Assembly (NCBI GenBank): GCA_021815655.1
Contig: JAKAGJ010000098.1
Location: 1 to 7,128 of the forward strand
Direction: 5' to 3'
DNA: 7,128 nucleotides
Source of the DNA: Deltaproteobacteria bacterium
GTDB lineage: Bacteria > Desulfobacterota > Desulfarculia > Desulfarculales > Desulfarculaceae
Part shown: piece after piece, positions 1 through 6,123 of the stretch
Position numbering within the stretch: the stretch's first letter is position 1
How the letters are laid out: every line of letters begins with the position of its first letter
Notes under the pieces: model-generated
Database searches by the model: none
Told to the model about the DNA's origin: nothing
What the model saw: the letters and a program-made list of their open reading frames with translations, nothing else
Translations under genes and position numbers: made by a program

Positions 1-344
1 CCCTGCGCGACAGCCTGCTTTTCCCCTACCCCTGGCAGCGCTGGCCCGCCGGCGAGCACTGGACGGCCATGAACGTCCTGGTCTCGGCGCAGGGGCTATT
101 GTGGTACGCCCTGCTCCTGGGCATTCTGCCGGGCATGGTCATTCACCTGCGCCGGCGCCCCGACACGGCCCTGCCCCTGGCCTTGTGGGGGCTGGGACTG
201 GGCATTGTCATGGCCTTCGTGGTGCTCAACCGGGGCACCCTCTTTCGCCTGCGCGACATGGCGCTCATGCCCCTGGTGCTGTTCTGGGATATGGGCTGGC
301 TCACGGCCTGGCTGCGGCGAGGCCGGGCGGACGGGCGGGGATAA
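1..344 (+). CDS. C-terminal part of a polytopic membrane protein (5' end outside window)
   Basis: The reading frame is open from position 3 to the TAA at 342-344, so the gene begins left of the window; the internal ATG at 69 is not needed as a start. The visible 113 or so residues contain three strongly hydrophobic stretches: around VLVSAQGLLWYALLLGILPG, around LALWGLGLGIVMAFVVLN, and around MALMPLVLFWDMGWLTAWL. Short basic loops lie between them (HLRRRPD, RGTLFRLRD) and an Arg/Gly-rich tail follows (RRGRADGRG). The loop pattern N-R-G-T-x-F-R-x-R-D just before the last hydrophobic segment recalls the C-terminal ends of large membrane proteins of polysaccharide or glycosyltransferase clusters, but that is an impression from memory and not a domain assignment. 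The gene is the last of its transcript, since a terminator overlaps its stop. The membrane location is well supported; the function is unknown. Confidence 0.75.
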   Translation, partial: LRDSLLFPYPWQRWPAGEHWTAMNVLVSAQGLLWYALLLGILPGMVIHLRRRPDTALPLALWGLGLGIVMAFVVLNRGTLFRLRDMALMPLVLFWDMGWLTAWLRRGRADGRG

Positions 345-360
345 GACCCGCCCGGGTTTT
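332..360 (+). terminator. Intrinsic terminator overlapping the stop codon of the first gene
   Basis: A perfect 8-bp GC stem (CGGGCGGG at 332-339 with CCCGCCCG at 347-354) encloses a 7-nt loop, followed by GGTTTT (355-360). The TAA stop at 342-344 lies inside the loop. Reading leftward on the minus strand no T-run follows the stem, so it should act only for the plus-strand gene. The T-tract is short (four), so efficiency is uncertain. Confidence 0.7.
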
Positions 361-420
361 GCCAATCTCAGCAAAAGCCGTCATTGCCGGCGCAGCGAAG
401 CAGTCGTCCGCTTCGCTCTT
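357..420. repeat. GTCATTGC-type dispersed-repeat-like sequence with hairpins
   Basis: The stretch GTCATTGCCGGCGCAGCGAAGC (from 380) closely resembles the widely scattered intergenic repeats of the form GTCATTGCGAGC..GCGAAGCAATC found in many bacterial genomes; this is recognition from memory, not a search. It includes a perfect 8-bp inverted repeat, AGCGAAGC (394-401) with GCTTCGCT (410-417), around an 8-nt loop. Just upstream TTTTGC (357-362) pairs with GCAAAA (371-376). Only one copy is visible in the window. It lies between convergent genes, the usual place for such elements. Confidence 0.5.
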
Positions 421-589
421 GCAAGCCTGCCCCCGGATCACCAACGCCGAGGAAGGCGAGTTAGGCCGCGCTACCCCGCCCTACGCTTATGGGTGAAAGA
501 TGGAGAGCGGGCCTGGCTGGCCCAGCGAGGAAGCACGATAGCCTGGAACGAGAGCCGCCCGCCTGGGCACGGAGCGACGCGGCGCGCCG
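418..589. other. Convergent intergenic remainder, no gene supported
   Basis: Together with 345-417 this separates the plus-strand membrane gene from the end of lspA. Open frames crossing it have no recognisable protein content and are shadows of flanking genes. It holds a small inverted repeat (GGGCC 509-513 with GGCCC 519-523), an 8-bp palindrome GGCGCGCC (581-588), and further GCGA-rich words that may belong to the repeat before it. I see no intrinsic terminator with a T-run for the leftward lspA transcript. Confidence 0.5.
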
Positions 590-1060
590 TTAGGATTTGC
601 CGCGCAGCAGTTGCAGGGCCAGGAGGACGCCACCGATGGTGATGGCGCTGTCGGCCAGGTTGAAGGCCGGCCAGTACCAGGAGCGGTGGTAGACCAAGAG
701 AAAGTCGATGACCTGGCCCAGGCGCAGGCGGTCCACCAGGTTGCCCAGGGCGCCGCCGCAGACCAGCGCCACGCCCCAGAGCATGACCTTGCTTCCGGCC
801 AGGTGGCGGGTGACCAGCCAGGCGCAGACGAAAAGGCCCACCAGGGCCAGGCCCACCAGTATCCAGCGGCCGCCGGGCACGCCGGTCAAGAAACCGAAGG
901 CCGCGCCGGTGTTCTTCCACAGCACCAGGTCGAAGAAACCGTCGATCACCGGGATGCGCCCCCGGGGGCCGATGTAGTGCACGGCCATGGCCTTGGTAAG
1001 TTGGTCCAGGCCCACCAGGACCAGGCTGACCAAGGCCAGGAATTTGAGCCGCGACGCCAA
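590..1060 (-). CDS. lspA: Lipoprotein signal peptidase (signal peptidase II)
   Basis: This inner-membrane aspartyl protease cleaves the signal peptide from diacylglyceryl-modified prolipoproteins, just before the lipidated cysteine. The 156-residue protein has the usual length and about four hydrophobic segments. Family motifs are all present in order: LDQLTK (18-23), NTGAAFGF (50-57), GNLVDR (106-111) and FNLADSAI (133-140). The two catalytic aspartates are D110 and D137. The start is TTG at 1060-1058; it gives the expected LspA N-terminus, and the next in-frame ATG is at codon 25, too late because it would remove the conserved LDQLTK motif. The start lies only 7 nt after the ileS stop with a weak Shine-Dalgarno, so translation is probably coupled to ileS. 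The ileS-lspA order is common in proteobacteria. Transcription is expected from the ileS promoter. Identification is very secure. Confidence 0.97.
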   Translation of the reverse strand: MASRLKFLALVSLVLVGLDQLTKAMAVHYIGPRGRIPVIDGFFDLVLWKNTGAAFGFLTGVPGGRWILVGLALVGLFVCAWLVTRHLAGSKVMLWGVALVCGGALGNLVDRLRLGQVIDFLLVYHRSWYWPAFNLADSAITIGGVLLALQLLRGKS

Positions 1061-1067
1061 GGCCGGG

Positions 1068-3860
1068 CTAGCCCTGGCTGACGGCGGCGGCGCAGCGGCC
1101 GCACAGCTCGGGGTGCTGGGGGTTCTGGCCGATGTCGGCCATGCGCATCCAGCAGCGCGGGCACTTGGCGAAGGCGCTGGGGCTGATGCCCACCTTGAGC
1201 CCGGCCGGCTCCTCGGCGCTCAGCGTGGGCGCGGCCAGATCGGCGGCCAGCTCCAGTTGGCTGACCATGGTGATCTCCATGAGCGCGGCCTGATTGTCGC
1301 GCAGGAAAGCCATCAGCTCCTCGGGGCCGGCCAGAGTGAGGCTGGCCTCCAGGGAGTTGCCCACCACCTTGTCCTTGCGGGCCAGGTCCAGGGCCTTGTT
1401 CACCGCCCCGCGCACGGCCAGGAGGCGCTCCCAGCGCTCCGCCAACTGGGGGTCGCTCAGCTCGGGGCGCTCCCGGGGGAAGCTGGTGAGGTGAACGCTG
1501 GCGGCCTCGCCCTTGGCCCCGGGCAGGAAGTCCCAGACCTCCTCGGCGGTGAAGGAGAGCAAGGGAGCCATGAGGCGCACCAGGCTGCTGGCGATGCGGT
1601 GCAGCACGGTCTGGGCGGCGCGGCGCTCGGGGCTTTTGGCGGCGCTGGTGTAGAGGCGGTCTTTCAGCACGTCCAGGTAGAAGCCCGAGAGGTCGATAGC
1701 GCAGAAGTTGTGCAGGCCCTGATAGACCTGGTGGAAGGCGAATTCCTGATAGGCGCGCTTCAAGCGGGCGGTCAAATCCTCCAGGCGGTGCAGCAGCAGG
1801 CGGTCCATCTCGCCCATGGCGGAGGGCTCCACGCTGTCGGTGGCGGGGTCGAAGTCGTAGAGGTTGCCCAGCATGAAGCGCATGGTGTTTCTTATGCGGC
1901 GGTAGGCCTCGGCCAGCTGCTTTAAGATCTCCTCGCTGATGCGGATGTCGTCGGTATAGTCCTCGGCGGCCACCCACAGGCGCAGGATCTCGGCGCCGTA
2001 GCGGTCGATGACCTGCTGGGGCGGGATGACGTTGCCCACCGATTTGCTCATCTTGCGCCCCTCGCCGTCCACCACGAAGCCGTGGGTTAGCACCATCTTG
2101 TAGGGCGGCTTGCCCCGGGTGCCCATGGCGCATAAGAGCGAGGAGTGGAACCAGCCCCGGTGCTGGTCGGAGCCCTCCAGGTACATGTCCGCCGGCCAGG
2201 TGAGGTCGGGGCGGTCCTCCAGCACCGCGGCGTGGCTGGTGCCGGAGTCGAACCACACGTCCAGGATGTCGTGCTCCTTGGCCAGGTCGGCCGAGCCGCA
2301 CAGGGGGCAGGCCGCATGCTCGCCCAAGAGCTCGCCGGGGGTCTTGGCGAACCAGGCGTCGGCGCCCTCCTGGCGGAAGGCGGCCACGACCTTGTCGCTC
2401 ATCTCGGGGGTGAGCACCGTCTCGCCGCACTCAAGGCACTTGAAGACGATGATGGGCACGCCCCAGGAGCGCTGGCGGCTGATGCACCAGTCGGGGCGGT
2501 TCTCGATCATGCCGTAGATGCGCTCGCGCCCCCAGCGCGGCACCCACTTGACCTGGTTCTGGATGGCCTCCAGGGAGCGCTGGCGCAGGCCGTTCTCCTC
2601 CATGGAGATGAACCACTGGTCGGTGGCGCGAAAGATCACCGGCTTCTTGCAACGCCAGCAGTGGGGGTAGGAGTGGCTGATCTTCTCGGTGGCCAGAAGC
2701 GCACCGGCCTCCTTGAGCTTGTCCACCACCAGGGCGTTGGCGCTGAAGACCTCCTGGCCGGCGAAGAACTCCACCTCCGGGGTGAAGCGGCCGCCGTCGT
2801 CCAGGGGCGAGTACACCTCCAGGTTGTAGCGCAGGCCGGTCTCATAGTCCTCGCGGCCGTGGCCGGGCGCCGTGTGCACCAGGCCGGTGCCGGCATCCAG
2901 GGTCACATAGTCGGCCAGCACCACCAGGCTCTGGCGGTCGTAGAGGGGATGCCTGGCCTTCTTGTGCTCCAGGTCGCGGGGGTCGATCTGGGCGATTTTC
3001 TTCCAGTCCGTGAAGCCGAAGGCCTCCATGCACATGGGCGCCAGGCGCTCGGCCAGGATGTAGGCCTTGCCCTGGTGCTCGATGGCCACGTAGTCCAACT
3101 CCGGGTGCAGGGCCACGGCCAGGTTGGCGGGGATGGTCCAGGGCGTGGTGGTCCAGATCACCAGATAGGTGGGCAGGCCCTTGAGCGCCGGGTACTGCGC
3201 GGCCAAATCGTCGACCATGGGGAAGGCCACGTAGATGCTGGGGCTCTTGTGGTCGGCGTACTCCACTTCCGCTTCAGCAAGGGCGGTGCGGCAGGAGTTG
3301 CACCAGTAGATGGGCTTCTTGGAGCGGTAGACGCTGCCGTTGTGGTAGAAGCGGGCGAATTCCTGGGCGATGATGGCCTCGTAGGGGAACTTCATGGTCA
3401 GGTAGGGGTCGAACCAGTCGCCCAGCACCCCCAGGCGGATGAAGTCCTTGCGCTGGATGTCGATGAACTTCTCGGCGTAGGCCCGGCACGCCTTGCGGAT
3501 ATCGATGACGCTCATCTGGCGCTTCTTGGCGCCCAGCTTCTTGTCCACCTCGTGCTCGATGGGCAGCCCGTGGCAGTCCCAGCCCGGCACGTACACGGCG
3601 TTGAAGCCGTCCATCTGGCGGGACTTGACGATGAAGTCCTTGAGCACCTTGTTCAAGGCCGTGCCCATGTGGATATAGCCGTTGGCATAGGGCGGGCCGT
3701 CGTGCAGTATGTAGGAAGGCCGCCCCGAAGCCTGGGCGCGCAGCCCGGCGTAAAGGTCCATCTCCTGCCAGCGCTTAAGGAACTCGGGCTCGCGACTGGG
3801 CAGGTTGGCCTTCATGGCGAAGGCGGTCTGGGGCAGGTTGAGGGTGCTCTTGTAGTCCAT
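1068..3860 (-). CDS. ileS: Isoleucyl-tRNA synthetase
   Basis: This cytoplasmic class I synthetase charges tRNA-Ile with isoleucine and hydrolyses mischarged valine. At 930 residues it is the usual length of the bacterial type. Motifs in order: HIGH-like signature PYANG..HMGT (57-67), CP1 editing domain with WTTTPWT (236-242) and GHGREDY (333-339), the SDQHRGWFHSS block (564-574), and KMSKS (603-607) before an anticodon-binding region. A C-terminal zinc finger has C900, C903, C920 and C923, which marks the standard IleS rather than the mupirocin-resistant IleS2 type. Further CxxC pairs at 187/190, 401/404, 475/478 and 518/521 look like the internal zinc sites described for Thermus IleRS. The ATG at 3860 has a good Shine-Dalgarno (GAGGAA, 3870-3865), and the N-terminus MDYKSTLNLP is typical. 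The last His of the HIGH signature is Thr67. First gene of an operon with lspA. Confidence 0.98.
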   Translation of the reverse strand: MDYKSTLNLPQTAFAMKANLPSREPEFLKRWQEMDLYAGLRAQASGRPSYILHDGPPYANGYIHMGTALNKVLKDFIVKSRQMDGFNAVYVPGWDCHGLPIEHEVDKKLGAKKRQMSVIDIRKACRAYAEKFIDIQRKDFIRLGVLGDWFDPYLTMKFPYEAIIAQEFARFYHNGSVYRSKKPIYWCNSCRTALAEAEVEYADHKSPSIYVAFPMVDDLAAQYPALKGLPTYLVIWTTTPWTIPANLAVALHPELDYVAIEHQGKAYILAERLAPMCMEAFGFTDWKKIAQIDPRDLEHKKARHPLYDRQSLVVLADYVTLDAGTGLVHTAPGHGREDYETGLRYNLEVYSPLDDGGRFTPEVEFFAGQEVFSANALVVDKLKEAGALLATEKISHSYPHCWRCKKPVIFRATDQWFISMEENGLRQRSLEAIQNQVKWVPRWGRERIYGMIENRPDWCISRQRSWGVPIIVFKCLECGETVLTPEMSDKVVAAFRQEGADAWFAKTPGELLGEHAACPLCGSADLAKEHDILDVWFDSGTSHAAVLEDRPDLTWPADMYLEGSDQHRGWFHSSLLCAMGTRGKPPYKMVLTHGFVVDGEGRKMSKSVGNVIPPQQVIDRYGAEILRLWVAAEDYTDDIRISEEILKQLAEAYRRIRNTMRFMLGNLYDFDPATDSVEPSAMGEMDRLLLHRLEDLTARLKRAYQEFAFHQVYQGLHNFCAIDLSGFYLDVLKDRLYTSAAKSPERRAAQTVLHRIASSLVRLMAPLLSFTAEEVWDFLPGAKGEAASVHLTSFPRERPELSDPQLAERWERLLAVRGAVNKALDLARKDKVVGNSLEASLTLAGPEELMAFLRDNQAALMEITMVSQLELAADLAAPTLSAEEPAGLKVGISPSAFAKCPRCWMRMADIGQNPQHPELCGRCAAAVSQG

Positions 3861-3864
3861 GGGG

Positions 3865-3870
3865 TTCCTC
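3865..3870 (-). promoter_or_regulatory. Ribosome binding site of ileS
   Basis: GAGGAA on the minus strand, with GAGG ending 6 nt before the ATG at 3860-3858. It supports this start over the in-frame Met at codon 16. Confidence 0.8.
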
Positions 3871-3921
3871 GCCGGGTTGGCCTGTCTGGGGTCCGCCGGA
3901 ATAAACTCTTAAGATTTCAGC

Positions 3922-3949
3922 TTTCTACCACAGGGGACGGGCAAGTCAA
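3922..3949 (-). promoter_or_regulatory. Sigma70-like promoter for ileS-lspA
   Basis: On the minus strand, TTGACT (3949-3944, 5 of 6 to consensus) is followed after 16 bp by TAGAAA (3927-3922, 4 of 6), preceded by TGG, which fits an extended -10 (TGn). A start near 3915 would give a leader of about 55 nt with no clear riboswitch or attenuator. This is read by eye against the E. coli consensus and has no experimental support. Confidence 0.55.
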
Positions 3950-3993
3950 GGCCGGGGTGGGGGCGGCCAGGCCCCGGGCGTTCCGGAACCTGC

Positions 3994-4022
3994 TTGACTT
4001 AAACGCCCGACCGGTCTAAAGT
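3994..4022 (+). promoter_or_regulatory. Sigma70-like promoter for the phosphohydrolase-kinase unit
   Basis: TTGACT (3994-3999, 5 of 6) and TAAAGT (4017-4022, 4 of 6) are separated by the optimal 17 bp. A start near 4029 would give a leader of about 28 nt before the GTG at 4057. It stands back to back with the ileS promoter, with 44 bp between the two -35 hexamers, and shares its TTGACTT heptamer. Confidence 0.6.
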
Positions 4023-4056
4023 TTATGCCAAATTGCCTTTGGAATGCGGGGGTTAA

Positions 4057-5415
4057 GTGGGACTTCTCAAGCGGCTGTTGGGCAAAAGCCCCGAAAACGC
4101 CCGGCTGTTCGTCCTCAGCCTGGACGGAGTGTCCCATTCCTTTGTTTTGGGGGCTGTGAAAAGTGGGTTGATGCCCAACATGGCGCGGCTGTTGCGCGAG
4201 GGTTCCTGGGCGCGCATGAACTCGGTGCTGCCCACGGTTTCCACCGTGGCCTGGGCCACCTACATGACCGGCGTCAACCCCGGCAAGCACGGCATCTTTG
4301 GCTTCGTGGACCGCGAGCCCAACCCCTTCGCCGCCTTCATCCCCACCGCCAAGGACTTGAAGGCCTCCTCCCTGTGGGAAATGATAAGCCGGGGCGGCAA
4401 GCGCGTGGGGGTGATGAACGTGCCGTTGACCTACCCCCCCAAACAGGTCAACGGCTTCATGGTGGGCTGCTTCCTCTCCCCGGAATTGGCCAAGGCCACC
4501 TACCCGGCCGACCTGGCCCCGCGCCTGGTGGAGATGGACTACAAGATCGACGCCGACATGTCCCTGGCCCGCGGCGACATGGCCGCCTTCCTGGATGATC
4601 TCAACCACACCATGGCCCGGCGCTTCGGCGCGGCCTTCAAGCTGATGGCCAGCGAGCCCTGGGAGTTCTTCCAACTGCACGTCATGGAAACCGACCGCAT
4701 CAACCACTTCCTGTGGGGCGACTGGCAGGATCGGCGCGAGGGGCTGGCCCAGGAATTCGAGGCCTTCTATCACCGCCTGGACTCCTACATCGGCGAGATG
4801 GTGCAGGCGCTGCCCCCGGAGTGCCGCCTGGCCATCGTCTCCGACCACGGCTTCACCCGCAGCCTGGCCCACGTGCAGATCAACCAGTGGCTGGAAAAAA
4901 ACGGCTACCTGATGTTCGGCCGCGGCAAGAAGGAATTCATGAACCTGCACCCCGAGACCCGGGCCTACAGCCTGGTGCCGGGGCGGGTGTACATCAACCT
5001 GGAGGGGCGCGAGGAAAAGGGCCGGGTGGGGCGCGGCAAGCCCGCCGACGAGCTGAAGGAAGAGCTGGTGCACCGCCTGAGCGGCATCAAGCACCCCGAC
5101 AACGGCCAGCCTCTTATCCGGCGGGTGTACAAGCGCGAGGAACTCTACGCCGGCCCTCAACTGGGCCGCGCCTCCGATCTCATCATCGACCCCATGCCTG
5201 GCTACGAATTGAAGGCCGCCTGGGAGGCCCCCGGCCTGCTGTCGGCGCCGGAGCTGTCCGGCACCCACACCTACGACGACGCCTTCCTCTACGTGCAGGG
5301 GGTCAAGGCCCTGCCCGAGGACAACAGCTTCTCCCTGCTGGACATGGCGCCCACCATGCTCTCGTTACTGGGGATGCCGGTGCCCCAGGGCCTCGACGGC
5401 CAGGTCATCCTATGA
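4057..5415 (+). CDS. Cytoplasmic alkaline-phosphatase-superfamily phosphodiesterase/phosphohydrolase
   Basis: This 452-residue protein belongs to the alkaline phosphatase superfamily, near the type I phosphodiesterase/nucleotide pyrophosphatase group and the predicted AP-superfamily phosphohydrolases. Metal and catalytic positions are all visible: D23 in LSLDG, the nucleophile loop LPTVSTVAWATYMTG (58-72) with S62 where NPP enzymes have Thr, D213 and H217 in ETDRINHF, D263-H264 in VSDHGF, and H404 in SGTHTYDD. It ends GLDGQVIL. With no signal peptide or membrane segment, it should act in the cytoplasm. The start is GTG at 4057: a TAA stop directly precedes it in frame, and GGGGG lies at 4048-4052. 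It has its own promoter and overlaps the next gene by ATGA. The substrate is unknown; a nucleotide-linked phosphodiester or a phosphosugar is plausible. The catalytic set looks intact, so I expect an active enzyme. Confidence 0.88.
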   Translation: MGLLKRLLGKSPENARLFVLSLDGVSHSFVLGAVKSGLMPNMARLLREGSWARMNSVLPTVSTVAWATYMTGVNPGKHGIFGFVDREPNPFAAFIPTAKDLKASSLWEMISRGGKRVGVMNVPLTYPPKQVNGFMVGCFLSPELAKATYPADLAPRLVEMDYKIDADMSLARGDMAAFLDDLNHTMARRFGAAFKLMASEPWEFFQLHVMETDRINHFLWGDWQDRREGLAQEFEAFYHRLDSYIGEMVQALPPECRLAIVSDHGFTRSLAHVQINQWLEKNGYLMFGRGKKEFMNLHPETRAYSLVPGRVYINLEGREEKGRVGRGKPADELKEELVHRLSGIKHPDNGQPLIRRVYKREELYAGPQLGRASDLIIDPMPGYELKAAWEAPGLLSAPELSGTHTYDDAFLYVQGVKALPEDNSFSLLDMAPTMLSLLGMPVPQGLDGQVIL

Positions 5416-6038
5416 GCCAGGGCTTCACGGTATGGCTCACCGGGCGCCCCAAGGCCGGCAAGACCACCCTGGGCCGGCTGTTGTGCCAGGCCCTGCGGCA
5501 CCTGGGGCTGAGCGCCGAGTACCTGGACGGCGACGAGCTTAGGCGAGAGCTCTCGCCGGAGCTGGGCTTCTCGCCCCAGGACCGGCGGCGCCAGGCCCTG
5601 CGCGCCGCCTATGTGGCCGGCCTGTTGAACCGCCATGGCGTCTGCTGCGTGGTGGGGCTCATCAGCCCCCAGGCCGCCACCCGGCGGGAGGTGCGCCGCC
5701 GCCTGGGCGAATTCGTGGAGGTGCATCTGGACTGCCCCCTGGAGCAGGCCATGAACCGCGACGACAGCGGCCTGTACCAGCGGGCCCTGTCCGGGCAGGT
5801 GCCCCTCATGACCGGCCTGGACGACCCCTACGAGGCGCCCTCGGACCCGGAACTGTGCCTGCCCACCCATCGTCAGGGCCCCGGCGAGAGCCTGGCGGCC
5901 ATGCTGGATTATTTGCAGCAAGCCGGGCTGTTGCCGGCGGCGGGGCAGCCTACGGCCAATCCGGCGCCCCTGGCGGCCTACAGCCCGGAGGAAGAAAGCC
6001 AGATCAAGCGAAGGTTGGAGGCTCTGGGCTATCTATGA
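5412..6038 (+). CDS. Adenylylsulfate (APS) kinase-like P-loop kinase
   Basis: A 208-residue protein with the APS-kinase fold. APS kinase phosphorylates adenylylsulfate to PAPS, the sulfate donor. Visible motifs: P-loop GRPKAGKTT (11-19), LDGDELR (38-44), LGFSPQDR (51-58), ISP (84-86), RDDSGLY (116-122), and MTGLDDPYEAP (133-143). Family features R44, R58 and the G-L-D-x-P-Y-E-A-P segment are kept. Others differ: the Asn after DR is Gln61, ISPY is ISPQ (Q87), and RDxKGLY has Ser119 for Lys. The substrate may therefore not be APS, and I give no cysC symbol. After the kinase domain comes an Ala/Pro-rich linker (about 172-188) and a charged tail, YSPEEESQIKRRLEALGYL (190-208). ATG 5412 overlaps the stop of the phosphohydrolase (ATGA) and has only a weak AGG upstream, which indicates translational coupling. 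Confidence 0.85.
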   Translation: MSQGFTVWLTGRPKAGKTTLGRLLCQALRHLGLSAEYLDGDELRRELSPELGFSPQDRRRQALRAAYVAGLLNRHGVCCVVGLISPQAATRREVRRRLGEFVEVHLDCPLEQAMNRDDSGLYQRALSGQVPLMTGLDDPYEAPSDPELCLPTHRQGPGESLAAMLDYLQQAGLLPAAGQPTANPAPLAAYSPEEESQIKRRLEALGYL

Positions 6039-6048
6039 GCCCGGTGGT

Positions 6049-6068
6049 CCCCGGCCCCTGGGCCGGGG
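6049..6068 (+). other. Strong GC hairpin between kinase and lipoprotein genes
   Basis: CCCCGGCC (6049-6056) pairs perfectly with GGCCGGGG (6061-6068) around a 4-nt loop, starting 10 nt after the kinase stop. No T-run follows (the next bases are CTTATAAG), so it is not a classical intrinsic terminator. It could slow polymerase or protect the 3' end of the upstream message. TATAAG at 6071-6076 matches a -10 box in 5 of 6 positions, but no matching -35 is visible, so a promoter for the lipoprotein gene is not established. Confidence 0.45.
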
Positions 6069-6123
6069 CTTATAAGCTAAGGAACGTGGAAGGCGCGCCA
6101 GCGCCCTGGAGGCGAAAAGAGCC

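Noticed and set aside
987..1925. A 312-codon plus-strand frame opposite the 3' part of ileS and the start of lspA
   Set aside because: It has low-complexity Gly/Ala/His/Gln content and overlaps the well-supported IleRS zinc finger and anticodon-binding regions.
3861..3915. T-box or other riboswitch in the ileS leader
   Set aside because: The predicted leader is only about 55 nt with no T-box sequence, specifier stem or antiterminator.
2145..4019. A 624-codon plus-strand open frame antisense to ileS
   Set aside because: It is the mirror of a certain ileS gene. Its translation is rich in Val, Gly, Ala, His and Gln with no domain, as expected of antisense frames in GC-rich genes.
3946..5268. 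A 440-codon minus-strand open frame opposite the phosphohydrolase
   Set aside because: It is antisense to a protein with a complete catalytic motif set, runs across the divergent promoter region, and shows no recognisable family.
4713..5411. An N-terminal extension of the kinase gene into the upstream gene, in frame from 4713
   Set aside because: The frame is open, but the extension is out-of-frame sequence of the phosphohydrolase with an Arg/Pro/Gly-rich translation; ATG 5412 gives the normal APS-kinase N-terminus right before the P-loop.
5395..5420. Programmed -1 frameshift fusing the phosphohydrolase and kinase
   Set aside because: The frames would fit a -1 shift, but no slippery heptamer or downstream pseudoknot is apparent at the overlap; ordinary ATGA coupling explains it.
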